This document shows, in pieces, positions 51,601 through 60,789 of a stretch of DNA of 64,000 nt. The notes beneath the pieces are model-generated. The model saw nothing but the letters and a program-made list of their open reading frames with translations, had not been told where the DNA came from and made no database searches. The DNA comes from VXMF01 sp965206775 (GTDB lineage: Bacteria > Acidobacteriota > Terriglobia > Bryobacterales > UBA6623). Position numbers and translations under genes: made by a program. How positions within the stretch are numbered: the first letter of the stretch is position 1; the number at the start of each line of letters is the position of its first letter. The stretch is taken from positions 558,001-622,000 of the forward strand of contig CBDBKU010000002.1 of NCBI GenBank assembly GCA_965206775.1, written 5' to 3'.

Positions 51601-53715
51601 TCAGTCGCCGCTCGCGCCGATCGTCTCGCGCGGCTGGTCCGCCGACGCACCCATCCCACCGATCTGCACCAGCGAGGGGGCCGCAGGCTCCTTGAGGACT
51701 TCCTGGCGGTACATCTTCATGAGCCGAGCTTCTTCCTCCGAGGACAGCTTGCGATCCCGCGCGCCGCTCGCCGGAATCTCCTCGCCCTTCGAGCGAGCCT
51801 CGGCGAGCTTGCGATCCCGCGCCGCAATCTTTTCCTCGCGGGCATTTTGCGGACCGTCCGAGACCTGCGCGCCGCGCCCGGCGTGCTCGGCGTTGATTTG
51901 AAGCTTGTCGCTCAGTTGCTTGATTTCATCGACCTTGCGCCCGCCGGCGTAGATCTTGTGGCGCCCGTGCTCGCCGTACCACGTCGACAGCGTGGCGGTC
52001 ATGTGCATCTTCTCGATGATGTTCCGCCAGCCGATGCCGGTGTTGTACGCGCAGAAGGAAATTTCGCCCTCCTGGGTGCCGTAAGGGATCACGCACATCT
52101 CGGTGCGCCGGAAATCGTAGTTGAACAGATCCTGGAACCACATCCCGGCGACGAACAGGAAGTTCCAAGGATCGTTGCGACGGGCTGTTCCCTTGCCGTA
52201 GTTCTTGCCGCTCAGCGCGAACGACTTGTCGAACTTCTTGAGCAAGTCGAACATCGAGAAGTTCTTCGGCGCCTTCATCGGGTTGTAGTTCTTCAGCAGC
52301 GCCAGGCCCATCTGCACGTTCGTCGCCAGCTTTCCGCGGCCGGAATCGGTGACGCGCCGGATGTCCTGCACGAACTGCGGCACGTTGATGAATTCCGGCA
52401 CCGGCGCCATGTCCTTGGTCTTCTTGTTGATCATCAGCGCCGTGCCGACCCCGCAGTTGGGGTGGCATCCGCAACTGACCTGGCCCCACTGCGCCTTCGG
52501 GCCGTGCGCCAGGTCGGCCGCATCGACGAAGCTGCCCATGACTGAAATCGGGAACCAATCGCGCGTCGGCTCGGTGATGCCAACCTGCTTCTTGACGTCA
52601 TGCGCCAAGTGGCTCAGCGTGTACCGCTGCCGCATGCGGCGCTCGTCCGTGATCTCCTCGTCGCGGCCCGTGAACGACACCGGCTGGAAGGAGATGAAGG
52701 CGATCCGGCCCGGGTTGTCGCGCGCGAACTGGATGATCGGGCCGACCTCCTCGTTGTTGACGTTGTTGACCAGCGTCGTCACGAGCACGATCTCGATGCC
52801 CGCGTCGTGCATGTTCTCGATTGCCTTGATCTTGACGTCGAACAGGTTGCCGATCTTGCGGTGCTGGTTCGGCTCGTTGCCAATCCCGTCGAACTGCAGG
52901 TACGCGTAACGCATGCCGGCATCCGCGGCGGCTTCCGCGAACTCCGGGTTCTTGGCAAATTCGATCCCGTTGGTCGCGGCCTGAACCGAGTTGTAGCCGA
53001 TCTTGCGGCAGTACTGGACAGCCTTCAGGAAATACGGGGACATGGTCGGCTCGCCGCCGGAGAACTGCACCGACATCTGCCTCCGTGGCTTGATCTTGAT
53101 CGCGTTGTCGAGGATGGTCTTGATCTCTTCCCACTCGAGCTCGTGCACGAAGCCGACCTGGTTGGCATCCATGAAGCACGGGTCGCACATCATGTTGCAG
53201 CGGTTCGTCAGGTCCACTGTGAGAACAGCGCCCCGGCCCCATTTCACGGTCGACGAGCCGTGGTTGTGCAAGTCCTTGTCGTTATGCGCGCGAATGTCGC
53301 GTCCAGGGAACTGCGCCTCGATGTGCTCGAGGAACCTGGCGTCGATCGCCATGACGTCCTCGATCTTGCCGTGCTGCGGGCACTCCTTGACCATCCAGAT
53401 CTCGTTGTCTCGCTGCACGATGGTCGCCTTGACCTCGCCGACCTTCTCGGACTTGAGGATCGAGTAGTCGACCTCGCCGTTGAGAATCACCTCGCGCGCC
53501 TCGCGCACGCACTTCGGGCAGAGCGAATCAGTCTGGCGAGGCCAGCCTAGCGGCGGCTTCGTCTTCTCCCACGACTTAAGCATGGGCTTCTCGGACCAGT
53601 TCGGCGTGAATGGGGGATTGGGATCCTTGCTGGCATCGAGCTTGCGGGCGATCTTCCAGCCGCTTTTCGCTATCTCCGTAAGGCCTTTTTCAAAGTACTT
53701 CACCGGTCGCTGCAT
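51601..53715 (-). CDS. Large radical SAM protein, MJ0619/Tes-like
   Basis: A 704-residue protein from ATG 53715, preceded by a clear Shine-Dalgarno (AGGAGGG). An N-terminal Cys cluster (DSLCPKCVREAR and MVKECPQHG) precedes the radical SAM core with TNRCNMMCDPCFMDANQVGF (CX3CX2C) and MSVQFSGGEPTMSPYF. More Cys follow in SCGCHPNCGVGTALMINKK and TEMCVIPYGTQEGEISFCAY, probably binding auxiliary clusters. The layout matches the MJ0619/tetraether-synthase-like group, which couples lipid tails or methylates pterins. A role in membrane-spanning lipid synthesis is a hypothesis. The C-terminal 90 residues are charged and probably disordered. Confidence 0.75.
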   Translation of the reverse strand: MQRPVKYFEKGLTEIAKSGWKIARKLDASKDPNPPFTPNWSEKPMLKSWEKTKPPLGWPRQTDSLCPKCVREAREVILNGEVDYSILKSEKVGEVKATIVQRDNEIWMVKECPQHGKIEDVMAIDARFLEHIEAQFPGRDIRAHNDKDLHNHGSSTVKWGRGAVLTVDLTNRCNMMCDPCFMDANQVGFVHELEWEEIKTILDNAIKIKPRRQMSVQFSGGEPTMSPYFLKAVQYCRKIGYNSVQAATNGIEFAKNPEFAEAAADAGMRYAYLQFDGIGNEPNQHRKIGNLFDVKIKAIENMHDAGIEIVLVTTLVNNVNNEEVGPIIQFARDNPGRIAFISFQPVSFTGRDEEITDERRMRQRYTLSHLAHDVKKQVGITEPTRDWFPISVMGSFVDAADLAHGPKAQWGQVSCGCHPNCGVGTALMINKKTKDMAPVPEFINVPQFVQDIRRVTDSGRGKLATNVQMGLALLKNYNPMKAPKNFSMFDLLKKFDKSFALSGKNYGKGTARRNDPWNFLFVAGMWFQDLFNYDFRRTEMCVIPYGTQEGEISFCAYNTGIGWRNIIEKMHMTATLSTWYGEHGRHKIYAGGRKVDEIKQLSDKLQINAEHAGRGAQVSDGPQNAREEKIAARDRKLAEARSKGEEIPASGARDRKLSSEEEARLMKMYRQEVLKEPAAPSLVQIGGMGASADQPRETIGASGD

Positions 53716-53971
53716 CAATTCACCCTCCTAGGGAATCTTGTCGCCTATCACCCAACCCTGCCTGCAATCGCTCTAGGAAGGCGTTGGTCGGGGCGAGCGC
53801 GGACGGACTCCGCGCCAACCCGTAGAAAGTCTACTGCGATATTCGGCCTCTCTGCAAAGAAAAATTGTCGAAGAGCGGAAATTCGCGGTTCTATGGCAGT
53901 ATTGGGGGCTGAACGGACGTCCTGAATCCGTCGCGGCCATCGGACCGCGGCAGCAAGGCGTATCTTCCCCC

Positions 53972-55045
53972 TTGCCAGACCCGCAACCAGTCAAGGACAG
54001 GGCTCTCGAGCTCGGATTCGACCTCGTCGGTGTGGCACCGGCGGAACCAACGCTGGAATCGGCCTTCTACCCGCAGTGGCTCGAGCGGGGCTACCACGGC
54101 GAAATGGCATATCTCGAAGGGCGTCGCGGAGCGATGCGCGGCGACCCGCGCTCCTTGATGCCTTCGGCGAAGTCCGTGATCTGCGCGGGACTGGTCTACA
54201 ACGCGCCCGAGCCGTACTCCACCGAGTTCGAGTCCGGCAAGGGGGGCTGGGTGTCGCGGTACGCATGGGGCGAGGACTATCACGAGGTTCTCAAGAAGCG
54301 ACTTCGCTCGCTGGCGGACTGGATCCGCTCCCGGTACGGCCGCCACATCCGATGCAAGGTCTGCGTCGACACGTCACCGCTACTCGAGCGGGCGCACGCG
54401 CACCGGGCCGGACTCGGGTGGATCGGCAAGAACACCTGCCTGATCGACGAACGGCACGGCTCTTGGGTTTTTCTCGGAGAGATCCTCACTTCCCTGGAGC
54501 TGCCCTACGACGATCCCGCTCCCTACCGGTGCGGCACGTGCCGCCGCTGTATCGACGCTTGTCCGACGGACGCATTCGTCGAGATCGGGGAAGGCCCGTC
54601 GCACGCCCTCGATTCGCGCCTGTGCATCTCGTACTGGACGATCGAACTGCGAGGCCCGATACCGGAGGAGCGGAGGGAGGACGTGGGACACCACCTATTC
54701 GGCTGCGATATCTGCCAGGACGTGTGCCCGTGGAACAGCCCGCGCCGGGCGGCGGTCACCGAGGATCCGGCCTTCCAGCCGGAGAACGCCCGGCCGGATC
54801 TCGATGAACTGGCGAGCCTGAGCGAGGACGAGTTCAACGCGCGGTTCGCGGGCACGCCGATCGAGCGCAGCCGCTACGCGGGGTTCCTGCGAAACGTAGC
54901 CGTTGCCATGGGCAACAGCGCTGATCCGGCATTCCGCCCGGCTCTGGAACGACTGGCCCGCTCGCCGGAACCGGTCGTTCGCGAGCATGCTGGCTGGGCG
55001 CTGGAGCAGATTGCGCGCCCGGCTGCCACCGGACGTTCGGGATAG
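53972..55045 (+). CDS. queG: Epoxyqueuosine reductase
   Basis: A 357-residue cobalamin- and Fe-S-dependent enzyme for the last step of queuosine synthesis in tRNA (epoxyqueuosine to queuosine). The TTG start at 53972 gives PDPQPVKDRALELGFDLVGV, the usual N-terminus. VDTSPLLERAHAHRAGLGWI carries the catalytic Asp region and GLGWIGKNTCLI the signature. Two ferredoxin-like motifs are CGTCRRCIDACPTDAFVEI and LFGCDICQDVCPWNS. A C-terminal HEAT-like segment (RNVAVAMGNSADPAFRPALE) is present. Length and motifs are normal. Confidence 0.93.
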   Translation: MPDPQPVKDRALELGFDLVGVAPAEPTLESAFYPQWLERGYHGEMAYLEGRRGAMRGDPRSLMPSAKSVICAGLVYNAPEPYSTEFESGKGGWVSRYAWGEDYHEVLKKRLRSLADWIRSRYGRHIRCKVCVDTSPLLERAHAHRAGLGWIGKNTCLIDERHGSWVFLGEILTSLELPYDDPAPYRCGTCRRCIDACPTDAFVEIGEGPSHALDSRLCISYWTIELRGPIPEERREDVGHHLFGCDICQDVCPWNSPRRAAVTEDPAFQPENARPDLDELASLSEDEFNARFAGTPIERSRYAGFLRNVAVAMGNSADPAFRPALERLARSPEPVVREHAGWALEQIARPAATGRSG

Positions 55046-55092
55046 AGCGGCACGGCTGGACGCAACCGCCCGAGCGGCCCGCGAGAAGAAGC

Positions 55093-55539
55093 CTAGTTCC
55101 TCTTCTTCTTCTTGCCTTGCGGCTCTTCTTCTGGCTCGGCCTCAGCCTCGATGATCTCGAGCTCGACCTCGCCTTCCGCGGCTCGCTCCTGGGCGGTTGC
55201 CGCGTCGACGACCTCCAAGGCGATCGGCTGCTCCATGTAAGCGGGGCTCGGGCCACCGGTCAGAAACATCAGCCGGTAGCGCTTCATCCCGGTCGAGTCG
55301 GGAAGCTCGAACTTGATCTCTTCCGCCGACTGTTCGACGATCTTGACCTCGACATCGCTACCGCCTGCAGTGAGATACAGCTTAGCGACCGAACCCTTGC
55401 CAAGGTCCATGCCCTTGGCAAGCGCCGAACCCCCGGGGGCGACAGCATCAGGTTCAACGGAAGTCAGCCGCGGAACCGCATACGCCAGCACGGAGCCCAG
55501 CGAAAGAAACAGAACTGTTAGACGGCACACTCTTGCCAT
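55093..55539 (-). CDS. Small secreted IPT/TIG-like domain protein
   Basis: A 148-residue protein. ATG 55539 is set by an AAGGAGG 7 nt upstream. Signal peptide RVCRLTVLFLSLGSVLAYA. The mature core, VPRLTSVEPDAVAPGGSALA followed by VAKLYLTAGGSDVEVKIVEQ and IKFELPD, resembles an IPT/TIG Ig-like fold. The C-terminal 35 residues are strongly acidic (EVELEIIEAEAEPEEE) and end in a Lys-rich tail. Function unknown; probably surface or periplasmic. Convergent with queG. Confidence 0.7.
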   Translation of the reverse strand: MARVCRLTVLFLSLGSVLAYAVPRLTSVEPDAVAPGGSALAKGMDLGKGSVAKLYLTAGGSDVEVKIVEQSAEEIKFELPDSTGMKRYRLMFLTGGPSPAYMEQPIALEVVDAATAQERAAEGEVELEIIEAEAEPEEEPQGKKKKRN

Positions 55540-55626
55540 GACCATCCCTCCTTCCAGTAGCAACGATGGTAGACACCCTTGGCGGCGATTGCAATAGCTG
55601 GCTCCCTTATATTGAGAATTGCGGGG

Positions 55627-56928
55627 CTACCAGCGTGGCAGGACTCTCCTCCACCCGGAATCGACATGCTTTCGCATCTCCGCCTCGTCGTCCCTCCTGC
55701 GGTAAGGAATCGACTCGTAGCGCTCCTTGAGCCGCGCGAGCCGGTCGTGATCCAAGTCCACGCCCAGGCCGCCGCGGTCCGGAATTCGGATCGATCCACC
55801 ATAGAACGAAAGGCGGCCACCCTCGACCACTTCGTCGGATGTCTGCCACGGATAGTGAGTGTCGCAGGCATAGGTGAGATTCTTCGTGGCCGCAGCCACG
55901 TGGACCATCGCCATGAGGGACACGCCGAGGTGGGAGTTGGAATGCATCGACAGGGCCACGCCGAAGGTCTGGCAGAGCTTTCCAAGGTGCTGGATCTGGC
56001 GCATGCCGCCCCAGAAGTGGTGGTCGCAGAGCACGACCTGCACGGCGTCCTGCGCAATGGACTCCGGCAGATGGGCAAAGGACGTGACCGCGACGTTGCT
56101 GGCAAGCGGCGTGTCGATCCCGCGCGCAAGCAACTCGCGCCGGACGGCGGCCATGCCGTCGATCCCGGCGGCCGGATCCTCGAGGTACCCGCCGCCTTCC
56201 AGCTCATCGCGGAGTGCCACGCCCACTTGGACGGAAGTCTCGACCCGCCAGGCGGAGTTGGGATCGATGCGCAAGGGCACCTCCGGACCGAACTCGGCTC
56301 GCAGCTGCCGAATCGCCTCGGCCTCCTCGTCCGGGTGGACGACGCCGCCCTTGAGCTTGACGTCGAGGAATCCGTACTCGTCAACCATCGAGCGCACCTG
56401 GCGGACGATCGATTCGGGCGTAAGGCACTCGCCGTACTTGTCCTCCCGCGCGTCTCCTCCCTCGCCCCCTCCGCCAGCATGCTTGTAGAACGCATACGCG
56501 GAGAACGGCACGGCATCCCGGACGCGGCCCCCGAGCAGGTCGCAGACCGGCACCCCCGTGCTCCGGCCGATCAAATCGAGGCACGCCGTCTCGATTGCCG
56601 AGTACGTTCGCGGCCCGGCGTCGAGCGGATTCTCGCCGGGCGTCCGCATGGTGTGCGACCGCTCGGCACCGCTCCCTTCGCCTTCGGCAACATCGAGCAG
56701 GTCCCCGGTAATCCTGTAGGCGTCGGAACCGACGACTTGGTCTCGCACGCGCCGGAGCGCGCTGGCCGGGCCCTCCCCACCGTACGTCTCCGCGATGCCG
56801 ACGATCCCGTCTTCGCTCTCCAGTTCCACGATGTTCCTAAGGGCATAGGGGGCGTGCAAGCCGTACGAACTGCGCAGGGGCGGGTCGGCAATCGCGATCG
56901 AATGCACCCTCAGATCCTTGATTTCCAT
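55627..56928 (-). CDS. Glucarate dehydratase-like enolase-superfamily enzyme
   Basis: A 433-residue mandelate-racemase-group enzyme from ATG 56928 (MEIKDLRVHSIAI). The capping domain carries LRNIVELESEDGIVGIAETY. The barrel has YGFLDVKLKGGVVHPDEEAE (KxK base), PLRIDPNSAW (Asp ligand), GGYLEDPAAG (Glu ligand), TPLASNVAV (Asn ligand, LA-N pattern of glucarate dehydratases), CDHHFWGGM and FGVALSMHSNSHLGVS (catalytic His). It likely dehydrates an aldarate such as glucarate to a keto-deoxy product. No other aldarate-pathway gene is adjacent. Confidence 0.86.
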   Translation of the reverse strand: MEIKDLRVHSIAIADPPLRSSYGLHAPYALRNIVELESEDGIVGIAETYGGEGPASALRRVRDQVVGSDAYRITGDLLDVAEGEGSGAERSHTMRTPGENPLDAGPRTYSAIETACLDLIGRSTGVPVCDLLGGRVRDAVPFSAYAFYKHAGGGGEGGDAREDKYGECLTPESIVRQVRSMVDEYGFLDVKLKGGVVHPDEEAEAIRQLRAEFGPEVPLRIDPNSAWRVETSVQVGVALRDELEGGGYLEDPAAGIDGMAAVRRELLARGIDTPLASNVAVTSFAHLPESIAQDAVQVVLCDHHFWGGMRQIQHLGKLCQTFGVALSMHSNSHLGVSLMAMVHVAAATKNLTYACDTHYPWQTSDEVVEGGRLSFYGGSIRIPDRGGLGVDLDHDRLARLKERYESIPYRRRDDEAEMRKHVDSGWRRVLPRW

Positions 56929-57037
56929 GGGACTGAAACCATTGTATGAACCGCCGGCCGGCTTCGGCCTGACGCCTCCCGTGGCGCCGACGCGTTGCGA
57001 TGGCCCGTCCTGGTCGCTAGACTGTAAGTGTCGCGGT

Positions 57038-57599
57038 GTGCGCAGGAGCATCTACATCGAGGCGGCCGCCTTGGAGCGAAAGCCGCTTCGATTCGAGACG
57101 GCGCTCCGGCCGGCCCTGGTGGACCTATCCGATCCTTGGAGAGTGACCGGGGATGTCGAGGCCGCGGGAGCGGCCGAACTGCTGGACAGGCAAGGTGTTC
57201 GGTCGATCCGAGTGCGCGGTCGCATACGGGCTTCGGTGGATCACGTCTGCGACCGCTGCCTGAAGGCACTGCTTCGATTCCAAGTTCGACTTGTACTTCT
57301 ATCCGATGACAATGATCGAGGACGGAGGCGAGGTGGGCCGCCTGACGTCGTCAGCATGCGACGCAGACCAAGGGGAGGTGGGCTTCTACCCCCGGTGGGA
57401 GGGTGATGGTGTCGGGCTGGCTGACGTCGTGCGCGAGCAACTGCTCCTGTGGCTGCCGGCGCGCAGCCTGTGCAGCCCGGACTGCAAGGGGATCTGCTCG
57501 GTCTGCGGCAAGGACCGCAACGAGGCGAACTGCGAATGCAGCGAGTCATTCGCCGACCCCCGGTGGGACGCGCTGCGGCACCTAGGCTACAAGCACTGA
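57038..57599 (+). pseudogene. yceD: YceD/DUF177 protein, frameshifted
   Basis: From GTG 57038 one frame encodes RRSIYIEAAALERKPLRFET through DHVCDRCLKALLRF; homology then jumps to another frame (SKFDLYFYPMTMIEDGGEVG) that runs to the stop at 57599 with LADVVREQLLLWLPA and the Cys cluster CSPDCKGICSVCGKDRNEA. The break is at about 57262-57280. YceD-type proteins in this exact position (before rpmF-plsX) are linked to 23S rRNA or ribosomal assembly. A single base change restores the frame, so assembly error is as likely as true loss. Confidence 0.8.
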
Positions 57600-57626
57600 C
57601 AGGCGGATTGCTGGGAGAATAGAATT

Positions 57627-57809
57627 ATGCCGAATCCGAAGAGAAGACATTCGAGGGCCCGCACCGGAAAGCGCCGGGCGCATGACCACCTAGTCACCAA
57701 GGCCGCGACAATCTGCGAGCAGTGCTCCGCCGTCGTGCTCCCGCACCGAGCCTGCAAGCACTGCGGGTATTACAAGGGCCGGGAAGTCATCGAAGTCGAT
57801 TCCGAATAG
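57627..57809 (+). CDS. rpmF: 50S ribosomal protein L32
   Basis: A 60-residue L32 protein. PNPKRRHSRARTGKRRAHDH is the basic N-terminus; the zinc ribbon is ICEQCSAVVLPHRACKHCGY (four Cys). It lies 27 bp after yceD and 26 bp before plsX, the conserved yceD-rpmF-plsX order. Confidence 0.95.
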   Translation: MPNPKRRHSRARTGKRRAHDHLVTKAATICEQCSAVVLPHRACKHCGYYKGREVIEVDSE

Positions 57810-57835
57810 AATAGGCGCCCGGGGCCTACATCACA

Positions 57836-58852
57836 GTGTTGCAACCTGTAACGGTAGCGGTCGACGCTATGGGCGGCGACTCGGCACCCGTAGCCGAGGT
57901 CGAGGGTGCGCTGCTCGCAGCCGAGGAATTCGGCGCAAAGATTCTGCTCGTCGGACGCGAAGAGGTGCTTCGCAACGAACTGGCGAAGCATTTCCCGGCG
58001 CGCGCCCAGATCGACATCGTCCACGCGGAGGACGTGGTGACGATGCAAGACAACCCGGCGAAGGTGCTGCGGTCCAAGAAGGACAGCTCGATCCGGGCCG
58101 CCGCGCAGCAGGTGATCAAGGGACGCGCTGCCGGCCTCGTCTCCGCCGGTAACACCGGGGCCGTGATGGCCACCGCCTTGAAGGTCATGGGCCGCATCCC
58201 CGGGGTCTATCGTCCGGCAGTCGCGCAGATCTTCCCGACCAGCCAGGGAGGGCGCACCTTGGTGCTCGATGTCGGCGCAAATGTCGACTGCACGCCAAGC
58301 ATGCTGCTTCAGTTCGCAGTGATGGGCGACGTGTACACTCGCGTCCTGTTCGGCTGCGAGCGCCCCCGGGTGGGCCTGCTGTCGATCGGCGAGGAGGAGC
58401 ACAAGGGCAACGAGCTCACGAGGGATGCGACGCCGCTGCTCAAGGGGCAGCCCTTCCGGTTCATCGGCAACGTGGAAGGCCGCGACCTGTTCAGCGGGGA
58501 CGCGGACGTTATCGTGTGTGACGGCTTCGTCGGCAACGTGGCCTTGAAGGTCAGCGAGGGCCTCGTGTCGACCATCAAGACGATGCTGATCGAATCGCTC
58601 GAGGCGACGGTGATGCGGCAGATCGGCTACGGCCTCGCGAAGGGCGCGTTCGAGGAGTTCAAGAAGCGGGTGGACTACGAGGAGTACGGCGGGGCACCGA
58701 TGCTCGGCGTTCGGGGCGGCGTGATCATCTGCCACGGCCGCTCGACGCGGGAGGCCATCAAGAACGCCATCCGCGTCGCGATCGAGTTCGAGACGGGCGG
58801 CATCAACCGCCAGATCGAGGAGAGTCTCGAGCGGAGCCTCGAGAAAGCCTGA
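57836..58852 (+). CDS. plsX: Phosphate acyltransferase PlsX
   Basis: A 338-residue enzyme converting acyl-ACP to acyl-phosphate for phospholipid synthesis. VTVAVDAMGGDSAPVAEVEG is the N-terminal signature, VSAGNTGAVMATALKVMGR the active-site region, TLVLDVGANVDCTPSMLLQF and GRDLFSGDADVIVCDGFVGN follow. YGGAPMLGVRGGVIICHGRS is the C-terminal block. The start is GTG 57836 or TTG 57839. It ends one base before the stop of the convergent hemerythrin-like gene. Confidence 0.94.
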   Translation: MLQPVTVAVDAMGGDSAPVAEVEGALLAAEEFGAKILLVGREEVLRNELAKHFPARAQIDIVHAEDVVTMQDNPAKVLRSKKDSSIRAAAQQVIKGRAAGLVSAGNTGAVMATALKVMGRIPGVYRPAVAQIFPTSQGGRTLVLDVGANVDCTPSMLLQFAVMGDVYTRVLFGCERPRVGLLSIGEEEHKGNELTRDATPLLKGQPFRFIGNVEGRDLFSGDADVIVCDGFVGNVALKVSEGLVSTIKTMLIESLEATVMRQIGYGLAKGAFEEFKKRVDYEEYGGAPMLGVRGGVIICHGRSTREAIKNAIRVAIEFETGGINRQIEESLERSLEKA

Positions 58853-59353
58853 TCAGGTCCTCGTCCGCGAAGAGAGGTCGGCGCTCCCGAGGCTGACGCA
58901 CACCTTCGGCAGCAGCGCGTCGATCCGCCTGCCCAGATCCAGTAGGCCGTCTTCGCTCACGCTGGCTTGGATCGCCTCGAAGAGCACCCGCTCCTCGAAC
59001 CGGATATGCGCAACCAAGCGCTGGCGAAGGGAGAGCAGCCCGGCTACCAGGTCGCTCCCTTCGGCGCGCTCCAGCGAGGAGATCTCTGTCCGAATCTCGT
59101 CGTGCTCCCGAACCAGCTGGTCGATCGTTCCGGGTTGCTGGATCGCCTCGCGCGCTGCGGGAAACAGAACTTGCTCCTCCACGGCGAAATGCCCTCTCAA
59201 CTCAAGCTCCCAGGCATCGAGCGCCTGCTTGCGCAATCGCTCCGCGACCGCGGGACCGGCGTCGTCGCTCAGGTCCCGCTCGATGAACACGCACAGCGCC
59301 AAGCCGTCATGATGCTGGCGCGACAGCGGAACTAGCGCGGCATGCCGCTTCAC
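58853..59353 (-). CDS. Hemerythrin-like (HHE) domain protein
   Basis: A 166-residue four-helix HHE protein from GTG 59353. Iron ligands are visible as LSRQHHDGLAL, ELRGHFAVEEQVLFP, QLVREHDEIRTEI and LVAHIRFEERVLF, giving the H-HxxxE-H-HxxxE pattern. Such proteins bind a di-iron centre and sense or store oxygen or nitric oxide, or aid Fe-S repair. Convergent and end-to-end with plsX; 12 bp separate it from the upstream MFS gene, with which it may be transcribed. Confidence 0.85.
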   Translation of the reverse strand: MKRHAALVPLSRQHHDGLALCVFIERDLSDDAGPAVAERLRKQALDAWELELRGHFAVEEQVLFPAAREAIQQPGTIDQLVREHDEIRTEISSLERAEGSDLVAGLLSLRQRLVAHIRFEERVLFEAIQASVSEDGLLDLGRRIDALLPKVCVSLGSADLSSRTRT

Positions 59354-59365
59354 ATACTCACCGTA

Positions 59366-60619
59366 TCAGTCGCCGGCGAGCTGCTCGGGCTTGTACCCTC
59401 CCTTCCTCTGGAAGTGCAGGAAGAACAGCCCGAAGAGAACGAACAGAACTACCGGCAGCACAGCAACGTTCTGGAATGCCGCCTGGGCGCCGTCGTTCTC
59501 GTACCAACCGCCCATGACCGGGAGGACGAATGCGATGGCCAGATTGCCGGTGCCTCCCATCAATGCCAGTGCCACCGGGCCGCCCTTCGGGAAGAGCTCC
59601 GACGTGACTCCCAGCATGGTCGGCCAGAAGTAGGTCTTGCCGACCCCGAACAGGGTGGCGGCCGCGAACGCTCCGAACATCGTGGTAGCCGAGCCGAGCG
59701 CGTAGAGGCCGCCCGCCGCTAGCGCTGCGGAGATCGTCATGAGGCCGAACGGCGAGAGCGCATGGGCGAGCGGGCCGCCGAAGAACCGCAGCACGAACAT
59801 GATGCCCGCCGTGTAAACAAGGATCAGGATGCCCTGCATCCCGGTCAGGTTGGTGATCAGGGACGGCACCCACTGATCCGGTCCCAGTTCGGTGGCGGAA
59901 GTCAGCCACATGCAGATCCAAAGGAAGATGAATGAAGGACGGAGCAGGTCCATCAGCATGTCCCGGTTGCTGACCCCGGCGCTGACTCTTTCCGTCGCCG
60001 GGAAGCTCTGCCCTCGGATCAAGAACAGGTACCCGACTGCCACCAACGGAATCGTGAGCAGCTTGATGCGCCAGCCCAAAGTCGCGGTCTCCTCCCCTAC
60101 CGAGCCGTCAAGGCCCATTACCTTCGTGATGAGGAACGCGAGCAGGCCGCCGATGATCAAGCCGCCGGGCCACCAGGCATGCAGCACGTTCATGCGGTGT
60201 GTCTTGTTCTCCGGGAAGAGCGTCGAGCAGAGCGGATTGATCACGCCCTCGACCAAGCCTTGGGCCAGGCCGAGAGTCAGCATCGCGAACCACAGCAGAG
60301 ACGTGATCGGGTTGCCGAATATCGAGGCGATCGGTCCATCCGGGAACGGTGCCATGACGATCGCGAGGATGGCGAACACGTAGAAAATTCCCGAGATCGT
60401 CAGCAGGCGACGCATGCCGAACAGATCGACCAGCGATCCGCCAATGAGAATCGAGAGAGTGAAGCCGAGGAAGGCGGGGCTGAGCAGCTGGCCCAGCTGC
60501 TCCTTGTTCAGATGGAAGTCTGTGCCAAGAGCGTCGAGCACGTCGCCTCGTATCGAAAAGACCATCGATGTGGTGACAAGGGCTACGCAACTCGCTATGA
60601 AGAGACGGTTTCGGTTCAT
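59366..60619 (-). CDS. Major facilitator superfamily transporter
   Basis: A 417-residue inner-membrane carrier with 12 predicted helices, from ATG 60619 with a strong Shine-Dalgarno (GGAGG). GGSLVDLFGMRRLLTISGIF is the loop 2-3 signature. Helices include LLWFAMLTLGLAQGLVEGVI and MMGGTGNLAIAF-like TM10. The AWWPGGLIIGGLLAF and FFGGPLAHALSPFGLM segments recall sugar/FucP-like families. Substrate unknown; a sugar or small organic acid is plausible. Upstream is about 170 bp before the DruA-like transposase. Confidence 0.85.
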   Translation of the reverse strand: MNRNRLFIASCVALVTTSMVFSIRGDVLDALGTDFHLNKEQLGQLLSPAFLGFTLSILIGGSLVDLFGMRRLLTISGIFYVFAILAIVMAPFPDGPIASIFGNPITSLLWFAMLTLGLAQGLVEGVINPLCSTLFPENKTHRMNVLHAWWPGGLIIGGLLAFLITKVMGLDGSVGEETATLGWRIKLLTIPLVAVGYLFLIRGQSFPATERVSAGVSNRDMLMDLLRPSFIFLWICMWLTSATELGPDQWVPSLITNLTGMQGILILVYTAGIMFVLRFFGGPLAHALSPFGLMTISAALAAGGLYALGSATTMFGAFAAATLFGVGKTYFWPTMLGVTSELFPKGGPVALALMGGTGNLAIAFVLPVMGGWYENDGAQAAFQNVAVLPVVLFVLFGLFFLHFQRKGGYKPEQLAGD

Positions 60620-60789
60620 TTTGACCCTCCTCCGGGGTCTCGGCCAGATAGCGTACCACACCGATCGGATCAGGGCCGGGGGCCAAGGCGCTTTGTCACG
60701 GCTGATTCTTGTTCGAGGGTTGTAACCTCGGTCGCAAAGAGTTAGACAAGGGGCTGGCTTTTTTGGCCGGGATCGTGTATTGATGGGGC

